Assembly (NCBI GenBank): GCA_905221605.1 | Contig: CAJNDS010001513.1 | Span: 423,819-487,818, forward strand | Length of the DNA stretch: 64,000 nt | Origin: Symbiodinium natans | Taxonomy: Eukaryota; Sar; Dinophyceae; Suessiales; Symbiodiniaceae | Direction: 5' to 3' | Part shown: piece after piece, positions 30,964-42,020 of the stretch | Layout of the letters: each line of letters starts with the position of its first letter | How positions within the stretch are numbered: position 1 is the first letter of the stretch | Made by a program: the position numbers and the translations under genes | The notes under the pieces: model-generated | Told to the model about the DNA's origin: nothing | Database searches by the model: none | What the model saw: only the letters and a program-made list of their open reading frames with translations

Positions 30964-32109
30964 TCAGCGACGTCCGGTCCGCCGTCGCTTCGATGCAGGT
31001 GCACCAACTGGTGCACGAGCTCTCAGCCACTTGTGGGAGTCCTGGCGATACCTGATATGGCGACCGTCGCAGTCTGTGTCAAAGTTACGCTCGAAGCGCT
31101 TCAAGGCCTCGAAGTCACCCTGGAAACGCACCCGGCACTTGACTTCCCCTTGCGCGTATTGCTGGAACTTTTTCAGGGCCCAGAGGCGGCGGTTGTCCAA
31201 GGACCAAAGAACGTTCCGGCCTCTCCGGTCCCTCTTCCGGATCACATCCAACACGAGGAAGTTGGAGGTCCTGGCGTCCACCTTCTGCGCGTGGAGATCT
31301 CGGACCAAGTCCTCGCATCTCCGACCACATCGGAAGTGTGAACCGCAGGTGCGCTGGGAGTAGCGGAGTTCTCGGACTGGGATTTCGCACTCCAGCCGCC
31401 AGCCGCGATAGAGCGATGGTGGCGGTTCAGCCGGCTCATTCGGTCTTTGTGAATATGCTGTTTCTGTCATTTCTGTCCGTGTGTCCGGTCGACCTCGGCT
31501 TCCAGGCCAAAGCTTGCCGTGGAACTTCAGGAATCTCCTCAACCTTGTGGCTGGGGACGTCTTCGTCTTCTTCTTGGTCGTGCGCCTGGTCTTGCCTGGC
31601 TTGAGAGACGGCGGTGCGGATGACCAGAGACGGCCGATGAGCTCGACCATGTCCTCGTGTGATGGCTGTGATGCTTGCAGGTCCTGGTCCTCAAACTCTG
31701 CCACTGAGCTGATCTCGACTGAGTCGGCTTTGCTGCTGTCAGTGCTGAGCGACTCGCCAGCTTCCGTGCTACCATCCATGTCGACAGCTTCCTCGGCTTC
31801 CTCGGCTTCCTCTGCCTCGAAGCGTTTCCGCTTCCGCATCCCATCACACAAATGGCAAAAGTCACAGGTCTTGCCTCTCCTGCAGCCAGTGTGCAGGAAT
31901 CGGCATGGCGTACAGGTTTGATTGTAATGCCACGTCGAGCCCACACTCGGGAGCTCTTCACTCCCTACCCGCTGCACCCAGGCATCCACCAGACTCTGCG
32001 TGCTGTAGCCACCTTCGAATCGAATTGCCGCACGTGTCGAAACATTTAATCTATGCGCATGGTGATGGCAAGCGCTCAAACTTCCCGATGGTTCTTGCAC
32101 CCACGGCAC
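30964..32109 (-). CDS. CCCH-type zinc-finger protein with basic C-terminal domain
   Basis: A single open frame of about 380 codons. Around residues 67-90 is a zinc-finger core CRFLHTGCRRGKTCDFCH, fitting C-x6-C-x5-C-x3-H. CCCH fingers bind RNA. A Glu/Ala-rich acidic linker (EAEEAEEAEEAVDMDGS) and a basic stretch (RTTKKKTKTSPATRLRR) follow. Next comes a folded-looking region with IPVRELRYSQ, WSLDNRRLWALK and VKCRVRF, an arrangement I associate with dinoflagellate and plant proteins of unknown function. The end is Arg-rich (KRRRTGRR). The frame does not begin with ATG: the most 5' codon is GTG, so a 5' exon is expected. A candidate is ATG at 32443 (MVRPSQHGLKAKASTKTAG), separated by a repeat-rich intron. 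The absence of introns over 1.1 kb is unusual here. Confidence 0.6.
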   Translation of the reverse strand: MPWVQEPSGSLSACHHHAHRLNVSTRAAIRFEGGYSTQSLVDAWVQRVGSEELPSVGSTWHYNQTCTPCRFLHTGCRRGKTCDFCHLCDGMRKRKRFEAEEAEEAEEAVDMDGSTEAGESLSTDSSKADSVEISSVAEFEDQDLQASQPSHEDMVELIGRLWSSAPPSLKPGKTRRTTKKKTKTSPATRLRRFLKFHGKLWPGSRGRPDTRTEMTETAYSQRPNEPAEPPPSLYRGWRLECEIPVRELRYSQRTCGSHFRCGRRCEDLVRDLHAQKVDARTSNFLVLDVIRKRDRRGRNVLWSLDNRRLWALKKFQQYAQGEVKCRVRFQGDFEALKRFERNFDTDCDGRHIRYRQDSHKWLRARAPVGAPASKRRRTGRR

Positions 32110-32184
32110 TCAGGCTGCAACTCTGCCCAGTTTGGGAATCAACCTCGGCATTCACAAAACACTCAAGCCAGTGCACACTTCACG

Positions 32185-32332
32185 CACACACACACACACA
32201 CACACACAAACACTTCACGCACTTACACTTCACACATACACACACAAACACTTCACGCACTTCACGCACTTCTCTCACACAAACAAACAAAGAAACAAAC
32301 AAACAAACAAACAAAGAAACAAACAAACAAAC
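32185..32332. repeat. (CA)n and (AAAC)n microsatellites
   Basis: CA run at about 32187-32208, CACTTCACGCACTT-type repeats, then (AAAC/AAAG)n to 32332. They probably lie in the first intron of the CCCH gene. Confidence 0.9.
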
Positions 32333-32443
32333 ATCAAAAGCCTCTGCTTCATCTTCGAGGGATGGCCGTCGAGGACCAGTAGTGCTACCAGCAGTTTTTG
32401 TCGAAGCCTTGGCTTTCAGGCCGTGCTGAGAAGGTCGGACCAT
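32333..32443 (-). CDS. Candidate first exon of the CCCH gene
   Basis: Begins with ATG at 32443 and reads MVRPSQHGLKAKASTKTAG then RRPSLEDEAEAFD before entering the GTTTGTTT repeat, where a GT donor is available. No phase-matched acceptor could be fixed, so its link to the downstream frame is an inference. Confidence 0.35.
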
Positions 32444-32890
32444 TGAGCTTTACAGAGCTTTGGTCACAAGGGTGGCCCCTTCGTGCAAGCAATGTCGTGT
32501 GCCGAGCTGCAGGGCCGCAATGGCCTCCGTGACTTTTTCCAGCGTCTTCTCTCGTAGGCCTCGGCTGCTCAGCTCATCCAGGCGTAAGTTGATCTATAGC
32601 CAAGGGGGATGCCGGGGCAGACAACTCTCGACATGACAGGCGGTCTTCGTGAGAGGACCAAGGAGCTTTGCTGGCTTTCCTGGGCGCAGGGAGCTTTGGG
32701 ATTTGAAGCTTGAAGCGCGCTGTCAGTACAGCGTACAGCGTACAGGGTACAGGTGCGCATGTGTGCACTTGCACCCCGAAGCCCCGCCTTTTTGTGAACG
32801 TGGCTCCGTCCACATGAACTCCACTTTGCCAACCAGAGCTGATGGAAGAGTATATTGCAGTCCATCGTGCTCAAAGGGCAGGTCCCTGGG

Positions 32891-33619
32891 CTAAACAGGG
32901 GCCAGCAAGCGCGTAGTGAAAACTGATGTGGCGCTCCTACGACGGACAATCCTGTAGGCAAGGCTCTTCTGCGCAATCGATGGCAGCGATTCAGCATGCA
33001 ACGGGTAGTACAGGACACAGGTCAGCGTTTGTGTGCAGACTTGCAGCTCAAAGGGCATTTCTAGGCCAGCTTCTTCTAGCTGTCTCACCACGTGGGCCTC
33101 TGTGACACCAACTGGCAAGTCGGTGAGCAACACCTTGTAACAAACTTGACTTTTGACAGCGTGGCGCGGGTGAGCCATCACAGGAATCCGCCACGGAGGC
33201 TCAGGCACAGTGGACTGGGACTTTGTTGAACCGCCTTGGAGGCCCTGCAGGAAGTCCACGCTCCTCAGCGTCTTGGGTTTGTCCGAGCCCTCCGCCTCAT
33301 GCACTCTGGATGCTTCCGTGCGAGCCGGGCGTGGTGGGGTCAGCGCTGTGCCCGCCTGTTGCTTGAATTTGGAGTCATTGGTGCGTGTCGGTGTGAGTGG
33401 CTCTGGGACCGCTGATGGAGTCGGCCTTGAAGGCACAGAAGGTTCCGGCGCTTTCGCCGTGCAACGAGTTGGAGGGACCGGTAACGTTTTCGCCTTCGGT
33501 GCCATCATCTTAGGTCCCACTTGGAGTGGCACGGTGCTGGGACGGGCAGGCCGCCTAGGCTGCTGCAGGAACAGGAATGGCCAATGTGACATCATGTGAT
33601 GCATGTGTGCTGGTCGCAA
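32891..33619 (-). CDS. Pro-rich protein with RRM-like C-terminal region
   Basis: An open frame of about 240 codons. The N-terminal two thirds are Pro/Thr/Ala-rich and low complexity (APKAKTLPVPPTRC; RPTPSAVPEPLTPT). The C-terminal 85 residues have a beta-alpha-beta-beta pattern: YKVLLTDLPVGVTEAHVVRQ, LEEAGLEMPFELQVCTQ, TCVLYYPL. The first strand fits an RNP2-like motif, but a clear RNP1 is missing, so RNA binding is tentative. The likely start is one of the ATGs near 33600-33606 (MHHMMSHW). It lies 5' of the CCCH gene on the same strand and could be a separate gene or its 5' exons. Confidence 0.4.
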   Translation of the reverse strand: MRPAHMHHMMSHWPFLFLQQPRRPARPSTVPLQVGPKMMAPKAKTLPVPPTRCTAKAPEPSVPSRPTPSAVPEPLTPTRTNDSKFKQQAGTALTPPRPARTEASRVHEAEGSDKPKTLRSVDFLQGLQGGSTKSQSTVPEPPWRIPVMAHPRHAVKSQVCYKVLLTDLPVGVTEAHVVRQLEEAGLEMPFELQVCTQTLTCVLYYPLHAESLPSIAQKSLAYRIVRRRSATSVFTTRLLAPV

Positions 33620-33864
33620 AGAAACGATGTCTCTACATGTCTATACGTCGAGGCACGGTCGGACTGGCTCCATCCGTGCAGGTCAGGGGGTGGTCATGGC
33701 AGACTACGGCAGATCTGCCTGGTATAGAATCTAGGGGTTCTACCTTGGACCCTTAAGGTTGTACCCTTGGGTTTTGGGCCCCTAAGAGGACATAAAGGCC
33801 ATATTAGGAGTATGTTAAGGGAACCTTTAGGGGTACAACCTTACGGGTAAGAAAGAGTCTTCAT

Positions 33865-34830
33865 TCCTTGATAGAAAGGCCCTGCTGAAGCCTAAGGCCT
33901 GCGGCATCCTGCGGTTTATGAACTTGATGCCATGGCAAATGCCAGCTGCCCGATCCTGCTTCCGTTACGAATGGCCATGTCTGTAAAGTGGCAGAATTCC
34001 CGGCGCCTGTGAGAACATCCCTGTGTGTTCCACATAAGCCGTGACGCACCAGCCCGCATTTAGCAGCTCTGAGTCAGCCTCAGGGATCTGAGAACAGATG
34101 AGGCTTTCAGGGGACAAGGCCATGGCGCTAGGCCATCCTAGGTGCGAGTGAGCCGCTACTGAAGTGTCGGGAATGGCTTCACATGCCCGCCTCGGGGCGT
34201 TTCGGTTCATGGAGCAGAGCAATGTCTGCAGGAACAACTCTCCTTTGTCCCATGTTTGGCTTGATGCTCGCATAGAATGGGAAAGCCCCAAACAGCCCTG
34301 CACTCAAACGAAAGCTGCCGAGCTTCGAGGCTCTCATCTTCAAGCAGCAAGAGCGCCCTCTGCGCTGCCAACCTAGGCTTTTGTGCGGGACACTGCTCGT
34401 CGTTTGCCAAAAGCGGTTCAACGAACTCAGCTTCCAGGCTGCAATGTTGCCGGCAAGGCACCCATATCGCCCAATGTGGTGCCCCCATCATTAAAATCTT
34501 CAAGTGACAGGACCTGTTTGGCAAAATTGGCGCACGCTGGCACGCTCTCCGTCAAGGAAAGACTCCCCCCGCCCCCCCCCCCCCCCCAACGTTTCCCAAC
34601 TTCGGCCTCGTCCTGAAGCTCTCTGCTTCTTGTTCCTGGCAGCGGATTTGCTCAACGGGAAGAATGAAATCCTTGACTCCGCTGTTGATAGGGCATTCCA
34701 GTACACGATACACACGCCAAGCCTAGAGGAGAGTATAGTAGAGTTAGTAGAGGACAGTAGCTTGACGAGGCATGATGGGGCTGTTGAAGGCTCCTCCATT
34801 GGTCCACAGCTGGGTCCACAGCGCTTCACC
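33865..34830 (-). CDS. Unidentified coding exons
   Basis: Minus-strand segments with fair coding character: about 34260-34480 (EPLLANDEQCPAQKPRLAAQ then RALLLLEDESLEARQLSFEC), about 34030-34240 (RRACEAIPDTSVAAHSHLGW then SLICSQIPEADSELLNAG) and about 34610-34720 (ESRISFFPLSKSAARNKKQR). A poly-C/G run (34565-34587) interrupts them. They lie directly 3' of the RING-CH/TPR gene. No family is recognised. Confidence 0.35.
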
Positions 34831-34943
34831 GTCGTCGCTTCTTGGCAGACTGCGATTCGATGCCTTCGATGTCTTCGATCTCAAGAACCCAGGGATGCGT
34901 CGGGCCGACCTGGGGGCCAAGAAGGGCCGAAAACGGCGTGTCC

Positions 34944-37900
34944 CTACAAAGCCTGGGGGGGGCCCCCTAAGCATTTTTTTGCTTGCACCTCCTCCTGCAG
35001 GATGGGCAGCGCTCGGCGGGCAGCGTCGGCCCTCTCAGCTCCGGGTGGATAGGACAAGGCCAGATGACGAAGTGTTTTGGCCACTTGCAGGTGGGCCTCA
35101 GGTGCAAGGTGCAGGAGTCCAGACCCTTCCATAGCGTTCCCTGGGAAGGCATGGAAACACTTCCGAGGTGCCTTCCCAAGCTGCGTCTCAAAGCTGGAGA
35201 GGGAGTGCTCGAGCAAAAGTCGTGCTTCCGCAGGCTTGCCAAGTGCCACCAGGATCATTCCAAGACACCGCTGCGTTCTCGCCGTCTCGAGATGCCCCAA
35301 GCCAAAGTGTTTCTTGTGAATCCGAAGAGCTCTCTCAAGCAAAGGCTGCGCAGCACCAGGTTGACCAGTCTCGGAGAGTGCTGATCCAAGGCCTCAGGCA
35401 CGGGCACTGCTGTTGCTTGTTGCGTCTTGTGCAGGACAGCTTGTCTTTTTTTGAGCACCCTACAGTACATACCCGGGCTCTGCGACAAGTGTGCCTCGCA
35501 GGAGAAGCGCAACGTCAACATGGTCTGCTCCAAGTTGTGCGGTGCCGATACCCAGAGCACGTTCGAAAAGCTCTTGCTTTGCAGAATAGTTGCCCAATGC
35601 CCCTTCGGCATTGGCCAAGAGGCAGAGTGAGCTCATCGTCATTACGTGGTCAGTGCCGAAGCTTGCCTGTGATATGGTGGATGCACGCCGTGCCGCTTCA
35701 TGAGCAGCCTGGAAGTGGCCCAGCTCTCCACGCGCACTTGTGACGGTCGCCAGACAGGGTAGGATGGACAAGTGCTGAGGTCCAAAGTGCGCTTCCAAAG
35801 CCGTCAAGCTTGTTTCTGCCAGTCGCAGTTGTTCCTGATAAAGGCCTAAGTTGCCCATGGCATGCGCGTGGGTGGCAATTGCTTCTGCGACCAGCACATG
35901 TTTTGGGCCATAGGCCTCAATGAGAATATCCAGAGTCTCCTTGGAAACATCTGCCTCCTTTTGATATTCGCCACAACTTGCCCAGGCGTTTGCCAGTACC
36001 CTCAACGCTGCCGCGGACCGCACATGTTTGCGGCCGTGTTCGCGTTCGATGATGGTCATGCTTCGCTGGGCCAGCTCGAGCTGCTCCTTGTAGTGTCCAA
36101 GGCCTGCGGCAGCAAGAGACAAGCCACCCAAGGTGATGGCCGCTTCGACATGGTCAGAGCCAAACTCACTTTGAACAATCGAGAGGACTCGCTCCAGCAG
36201 GTCCTTCTGCTCCTGGTACTGGCCCACCCGTCCATAGCTCTCTGCCAGACTCCGCATTGCCACGAAGGTGTTTACATGGTCCTTGCCGAACTCCCGCTGC
36301 TTGATCTGCAGCGCCTTCAGGAGCAACTGCTGCTGCGAGACGTAATCCCCGACATGAGCACGCGCCGCAGCCAAATTGACCATGGCTACGGCAGTGCTGG
36401 GATGGTCGCATCCGAAGTGCTTCTCCTGCCAAAGCGGTTCAAGCCAAAAGAGAAGGACAGAGAAACTCATGTCCAATGTGCTGAGAGGAAAGGTCCTTGA
36501 TGGCCATGGCTTGTTCGAGCAGATCCTGCTGTGCCTGCGCAGATGGAAAAGTTGAGCCGCTGAGCTCACCATAAGAACTTTAGACTTCAGACATTCGACA
36601 TGAAGTGAGCAAGCCGTTGGGACATGTTGTACCTGGTAGTTGCCCAGGTTGCCTTCTGCATCTGCCAAATTCACCTGGCCCGCACAACCAGGCACAGTTG
36701 AATTCTGCGCAGTGTTCCTGTGTCGAAGCTCTGTGCGTCCAAGCCGCCATGGTAGCTGCGGTGTCTATGTGCTGCGCCCCGAATGCCGCGGTGTCAATGT
36801 GGAGGACTTGTGTTAGAATTTCCTTTTGACAGCGGAAGTTTCCCAGGTTCCGGTGTGCAGCCGCCAGTGTGCTCAAGGTTGAACACAGCTTCGGGCTCCC
36901 AGCACCAAAAACGTCTTCTTCGATCTGTACTGCTTTCTCGCTTGCTTCCTTCTGCTTCTGGTACTCACCAAGATGGCCGTGCGCGTCGGCGATCAAACCA
37001 AGCGTCACCCCGACGGTGATGTGACTAGCGCCAAACACCTAAGGTTTCCAATGCCACAGGGCCCAAGAAGTCGCGGTTTACAGGGTCCTGCTGGTGCTGC
37101 TGTGTTGGGTTCCTGATATCAGAGATCAGCCTCCCTGTATTCTTTGTTTGGGGTTTCTTTCATCGAGCAAGAATCCCACAAGGAACCCTTCGCAACCTGA
37201 CAACAGCCCACTAAAAGTCATTAAAACCTGTCAAAGCCCCACGGAAAACTGATACAACCCCACCAAAACCTGACAAAAGCCCACTACACCTGACAACAAC
37301 CCACTGAAACCCAACAAAATCCCACTAAAGCTTACCAAGACGCAAAGTACTAAACATTAAACCCAATCACCCTTTTGCATGCAGGCCTGTTCGAACTGCC
37401 GGGCAAGCACTCCAAACGTGGTTGCCCTTTTGCACTAAAGCCGCAGACTGGAATGATGTCGCCCTGTACTTCTGCTGCGCAGCTATGACAGTGATCGTAC
37501 TTAATTAAGCCCTAAGCCCTACCCACACCTACGCCTTACACTGACACCCTAAGCCATGTCGCGTACTCTCTTCCCACCATTTTCCCACACGACCACCTGC
37601 ATTCCCTGTGCTTTCCCTATGCGTTGCCGTTGTTCGGTGTTTTGCGTGCGTTTGCCCTGTGTTCCCCTATGTTTTCCCGTTTTTCGGGCAAGCCAGTGGC
37701 TCCACAGATGCCTGTTTCCATTTTTACATGCGTGCTTTTGCCCGGTACCCCTTTCCTCTTTCAGCTCGGCGTCTTTTCAAATTGGGCCAGTTAATCTCTA
37801 CATGACCTGACATCTCAGAATTGTACAGACATCATGAGCCAATTCATCACCCATGCCCATGCGTTGCTTCATTGGCCCATTATCCCTACGAAACCCCTGG

Positions 37901-38663
37901 GTTTTCCCATTTGAGGCAGGATGTTTTAGGGTTTTCAGGGTTTCCGACAGTCACATGGTCAAGGCAAAGAACGCCCGATTACAGAGTCACCAAGAAGTTT
38001 CAGAGGCTACAGTCAACACAACCATCGAGCCAGGATGCTGTTTCATAGACTTGCAGTGCCCTCTTCAACAACTGCATCTGCTGTCGGTACCGGCCCAAAT
38101 CGCCACTGGCAATGGCAAGGCTGCACCGTGCTCGCGCAGCGGGAACCGAGTCAACACCGTGCTTCTCTTCGCAGCATCTAAGCCCAGCGGAACCTGTCGC
38201 GAGGCTGACTGTCATCTGGTAATAACCAGCGCAATCCATTAGACTCATTAGACCTCCTGCACCACAGGTTTCTGCATTCCTCCAGGCCTAGCATGAACGC
38301 GGCTTCGCCGCTGTACGCGTGACCACAGACGGAGCAGGCCAGCTCATGCCACACTGCTTTGTGGATGTACGCCTTCAGGGGTGCAAGTTGCAACCGGACA
38401 AGGGCGCAGCGCTGCTGTGCCCAGCCCCATTCAGAACATGTCTGCTGACTCGCCAAGCGGCTCTGAGCAGACAGTCTCGATGCACCCACGCGGCAGATCC
38501 GCGGCACAAGCACGGCGAAAGCATGGAATCACCTGCGGGTTGGGTACTGCTTCTGTTGCTATTGAAGCATCGCAGGCCTTGAATATCACACATTTGCTGC
38601 TGCAATCAAGCGGCTGGAATGCTCTTCCAAGCATATTCGGCACTGCTTGTGGGGCGAAGCCAT
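34944..38663 (-). CDS. RING-CH finger plus TPR (kinesin light chain-like) protein
   Basis: ATG at 38663. Exon 38612-38663 encodes MASPHKQCRICLEEHSS; 38450-38532 gives SPCLCRGSAAWVHRDCLLRA; the next exon from 38372 gives ELACSVCGHAYSG and LGLEEC. Together C-x2-C, C-x-C-x7-H-x2-C-x19-C-x2-C is a complete RING-CH (MARCH-type) finger, usually an E3 ubiquitin ligase. TPR-like repeats follow: GRYRQQMQLLKRALQVYE (38039 on), then 36748-37038, 36633-36674, the 33-bp exon 36496-36528 (QDLLEQAMAIK), 35498-36425 and 34944-35392. Each repeat has the GxYxxQxxLLExAL...FGxxH form of kinesin light chain/nephrocystin-3 TPRs. Intron donors are GC, GT, GC (1000 bp), GC, GT, GA and GA, all phase-consistent. One junction (about 38220-38290) is unresolved. 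Algal proteins with this architecture exist; substrates are unknown. Confidence 0.85.
37196..37345. repeat. Degenerate tandem repeat inside the 1-kb intron
   Basis: About six to seven units of roughly 22 bp resembling CCCACTAAAACCTGACAAAA lie within the long intron 37039-38038 of the RING-CH/TPR gene. Confidence 0.65.
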
Positions 38664-38669
38664 GATTGG

Positions 38670-40300
38670 ACCTCTGTGGGTCCCGGCATGGGGCGCTTCC
38701 GATCGATCCCGGCTGTAGCTTGGAGCCAAGGCTCACTGGACAAACGAAATCCTGGGTCATGGGTTGCTTCGGGCTACTTCGTTCTGAAGGCCCGTGTAGA
38801 GTCAGAGTAACGTAGGAAGCGTGCCGCACTCCAGGCGTGCTGTCGACGTCAAGCTCCTCTTTGCGACTGACAAGCAGACAGCACCCCGTCGAACTCGAGA
38901 CTTCATGGTGCGCGCGCAGCAGGGAGCCGCCAGCGCAGCACTCCGAAGATCTGGTGCAACAGGTGTGCTTACCATGCTTGTGCTGACTTGGTGCACAAAT
39001 TACACTCTCAAGGCTATCGGCGGGCGCAAGTAAGTTTCAGGTGATGGCCGTGCTACGTGAAAAATGTACTTGAGAAAGGTATAGGTCTATGCAAATCGAA
39101 GCCCCACCAGCCGCCTCTTAAGAGCAAGAATTAAAGAAACAAACAGCACTGTCAACTCCGGAAACCGGAAATAATCGACGCGCGGCATAGACGGAAGCTT
39201 GCACTACACCACGCCGCGATGGAGATGCGCAGAAAGTTATTCTTGCATGTGCTCACTTACCCACCCCATGCCCATCGTAGGCACCCCAGGATAGGCATGT
39301 GCCGGCAGGTAATTACACTACAGTAACTACAGTACAGATTGTGCGCGGCCTATTCTAGAAATAGCAACTCTAGTAGCTACTGCCATCTCCGCGAGGCAAT
39401 ACCTCAAGTCAGCAGCAACAGCTTCATCTCGCCCCTCCCAAGGGCTCTGTTTGGGTCTTTCCAAAGCCGCACCTCGCAGGACACATCGCTTGCGAAGCTG
39501 CATATTGTGCAATCAAATGTGCTCTTCATGGTCTTCTTCTCGGGAAGATGCGACCGTGTATACACGGCTATGTACGTCTAAGTCTCAAAAACCCTCTGAT
39601 CACTGGCAAGAGAGTGCCTTCGTGGCCTTGGCGACGCCCGGCTCGCTCGCCGCATCCAAGCGTGGGACGCCAAAGACGCGAACGATCCAATATCTGGGTC
39701 CTTCAGCAGCGCAATATTGACAGTGACCATGGTTGCCAGTCACAGTTGATACTCTGCAAGATGCTCAGAGCTGGTCCTAGGGTCGATAGTGCCTCGACCT
39801 CGGCGCGCGAGATCTCGAAGAACTCTCGGTCACCTGTGAGTGATGCATGTGATCTCGTCTCTCACTATACCGCGGCTTGCAATTGCCTGACGTCGTGGAC
39901 TTCACCTCCGCAAAAACTATGTTCGGATCTCCTGCGCAGCGCAATGCTCTCCCTTAATGTCAAAACCTGATTCGTGTTCACATGCGCAAATCATGAACTT
40001 AATAGCTTGCAGACACTGTCAGTTCCTCGAAGACCTAAAACTCTGCAAAGTATGTTTAGCACACCAAGTAAAGCTTTCGGGGCTTGAGCTCAAAATTTTG
40101 CTCCCTTGTGTGAATGGGGGAAAACATGAAGACCCCTCCGCTTTTTGCGACCTTTTAACTGCCCAAGTCAACGGTAGCAGTAGCCGGATAGTAGAACCTC
40201 GCCCAGGCAGGGGGGCGGGGGGGGGGGTTGAGGGTACTCCTGTGGTTTGGCATACACATATCAAGTGCCCGAAGCTTTAGGCTGCCATGATCCGGAACGA
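38670..40300. other. Intergenic region, no supported gene
   Basis: No convincing exon. A G-rich homopolymer tract occurs at 40211-40229. This includes the putative 5' flank of the RING-CH/TPR gene; no promoter motif is evident. Confidence 0.35.
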
Positions 40301-40350
40301 ACTCCCTTGGCATCCTTCTCCGCGCAGTGCTGCGTCCAGAAGGCCCTTGA

Positions 40351-40755
40351 CTAACTCCGCTTCCACTGATCCACTCCCGCCGCAAATTGTGGGCATTGTT
40401 CCGCCCTGGCCTTAAACAGGTATGACACCGCTGGGTATGGCTGTGTTTTGGTTTCGTAGGCATGCAGCACAATGTCCACGAGTGCCATGGTGCTTAGGAT
40501 GAGGTCGCAGGGCAGCCCCAGCTCACTGGCCTCGTTGATCCAGCAAACCTCGCAAGAACAACCACAAGCACACCAGATCTTACTGTCAGTTTCTTGACAC
40601 GGGCCTCGGGCGGAAACATAGTTCACAGTCAAGGAGGTTCCCGGCCTGAAAGCCTTGCTGCTCCAGGGAAAGTGCCGCCAGTTGCTCCCCGATTTGGCCC
40701 ACCGGGCTACGCTGCATGCTGCCTCAGACGTGTGAGTTGATAACACCCTCTCCAA
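40351..40755 (-). CDS. Unidentified Cys-containing coding segment
   Basis: The minus strand reads FRPGTSLTVNYVSARG, WCACGCSCEVCW and LILSTMALVDIVLHAYETK. The combination is distantly reminiscent of the end of a SET domain (PGxELTVxY) and a post-SET Cys cluster, but the spacing is not convincing, so I do not assign it. Confidence 0.3.
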   Translation of the reverse strand: MERVLSTHTSEAACSVARWAKSGSNWRHFPWSSKAFRPGTSLTVNYVSARGPCQETDSKIWCACGCSCEVCWINEASELGLPCDLILSTMALVDIVLHAYETKTQPYPAVSYLFKARAEQCPQFAAGVDQWKRS

Positions 40756-41139
40756 TCTACTGGTTGACGCTCTTCGTCACACAATTCTTGTTAGCATATC
40801 GCTCTGAACAGAAATTTGCCCATACATGATAGCTCGATAAACAGATAGTGGTTCAATCGCCTTGCATGTTGCATTGTTGCATGAAGGTGCTGCCTGAATC
40901 CGGTTTGCTGACCATCGTGCTTGTCAATGCTGCAGCGGGTATCCTCAAGTTCTTCTCTACATAAACGGGAGCAGCCCCCCCCACACGCAGTTTGCGGGGT
41001 GGCTACATTCAAGGACAGCTGCCTTATCCAAAAATCTTAGACCCGGACACGACAAAGCCCAGATAAAGCTGTCAGGCATCACGAATCAAGAGTTCTGCTC
41101 ATGCTTGTTTGTACTGCTTGGTTCCGAGCCACCAATATG

Positions 41140-42020
41140 TTTCCTAGTCCACCCGCCCTCCTCTCCCTGCAAACAAAGTCATTGTGTGGGTGCCAGGCTT
41201 TCGATTTTCACAGACATGCACCGCAAGACCGAGGAACGAACACAACAAACCTCCTTCCACGATTGTTTTGGACTTTTTTTGAGGAGGGGGTCGTAATCGT
41301 ATCCGAAAACGAAATTCCAAAAGCAAGCCGAAGGAGCTGGCCGAAGGAGCGGAGGCCTTGCCAAGCGCATCTTGCAAGTCCCCCAAGCGGACATCCAAAT
41401 CTTGGAAGCTGCCCGTCTCCATGGGCGGCGTGTCCAGGTCCAGTGCGATTCTGCGAGCGCCCGAAAGGCATGGGGCTCCACGGTGTATGCTCATTCTGTC
41501 ATAGCTTTAGGGTTTATAGGGGATATGTGGAATCTCAACTTGAGGAGTGGCCTTTCCAGCGGGTATCCTCTGGGATGGCTCAGCTGCCGCTTCTCCCTTT
41601 GCAGGATCCTCCTGGGCCTCAAATCCCTTTGGTCCTGCCAACGAAAGACTCCTCCACTCTCATCCGCAGGAGCACCAAAGAAGCAGGACACGTGAGTTGG
41701 TGTCCTCGTCTTGCTCACCTCGGGCCGGGGCACGGCCCCCATCCTGGCAGAGATGCTGCTCTTTCTAAGAGCAGGAGAAAGCTTTTTCGTGGGCCTTTCG
41801 AGCTGGTTGCCCGGAAGCATCGGCCGCGTCAACCATCGCCTTACCCCCAGACAGAGTCTCTGCAACAAAGAAACAATCAAAACTAGAGCTTGATCTTGGA
41901 AAATAAAGCTGGGGATTGCTGAAATTTGAAATTGACCCTCTGGGCTGGAGGCTTGGCGACTTCCCTGTCCGCGTCCCTCCGGTCGCGGCCCCCCTGACAT
42001 CAGATACAGAGCAAGCAACT
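41140..42020 (-). CDS. Unidentified coding segments
   Basis: Minus-strand stretches with moderate coding character include SGARRIALDLDTPPMETGSF then QDLDVRLGDLQDALGKASAP (about 41310-41490) and EDPAKGEAAAEPSQRIP (about 41550-41620). The plus strand is also open for 261 codons over 41101-41886, but its composition (Pro/Ser/Arg-rich, no domain) suggests a shadow. No family is recognised. Confidence 0.3.

Noticed and set aside
40500-40700. SET/post-SET domain
   Set aside because: PGTSLTVNY and a Cys cluster are suggestive, but the catalytic NHS/C motif and correct Cys spacing are absent.
41101-41886. 261-codon plus-strand open frame
   Set aside because: Pro/Ser/Arg-rich with no domain; minus-strand segments in the same interval have better coding character, though neither is certain.
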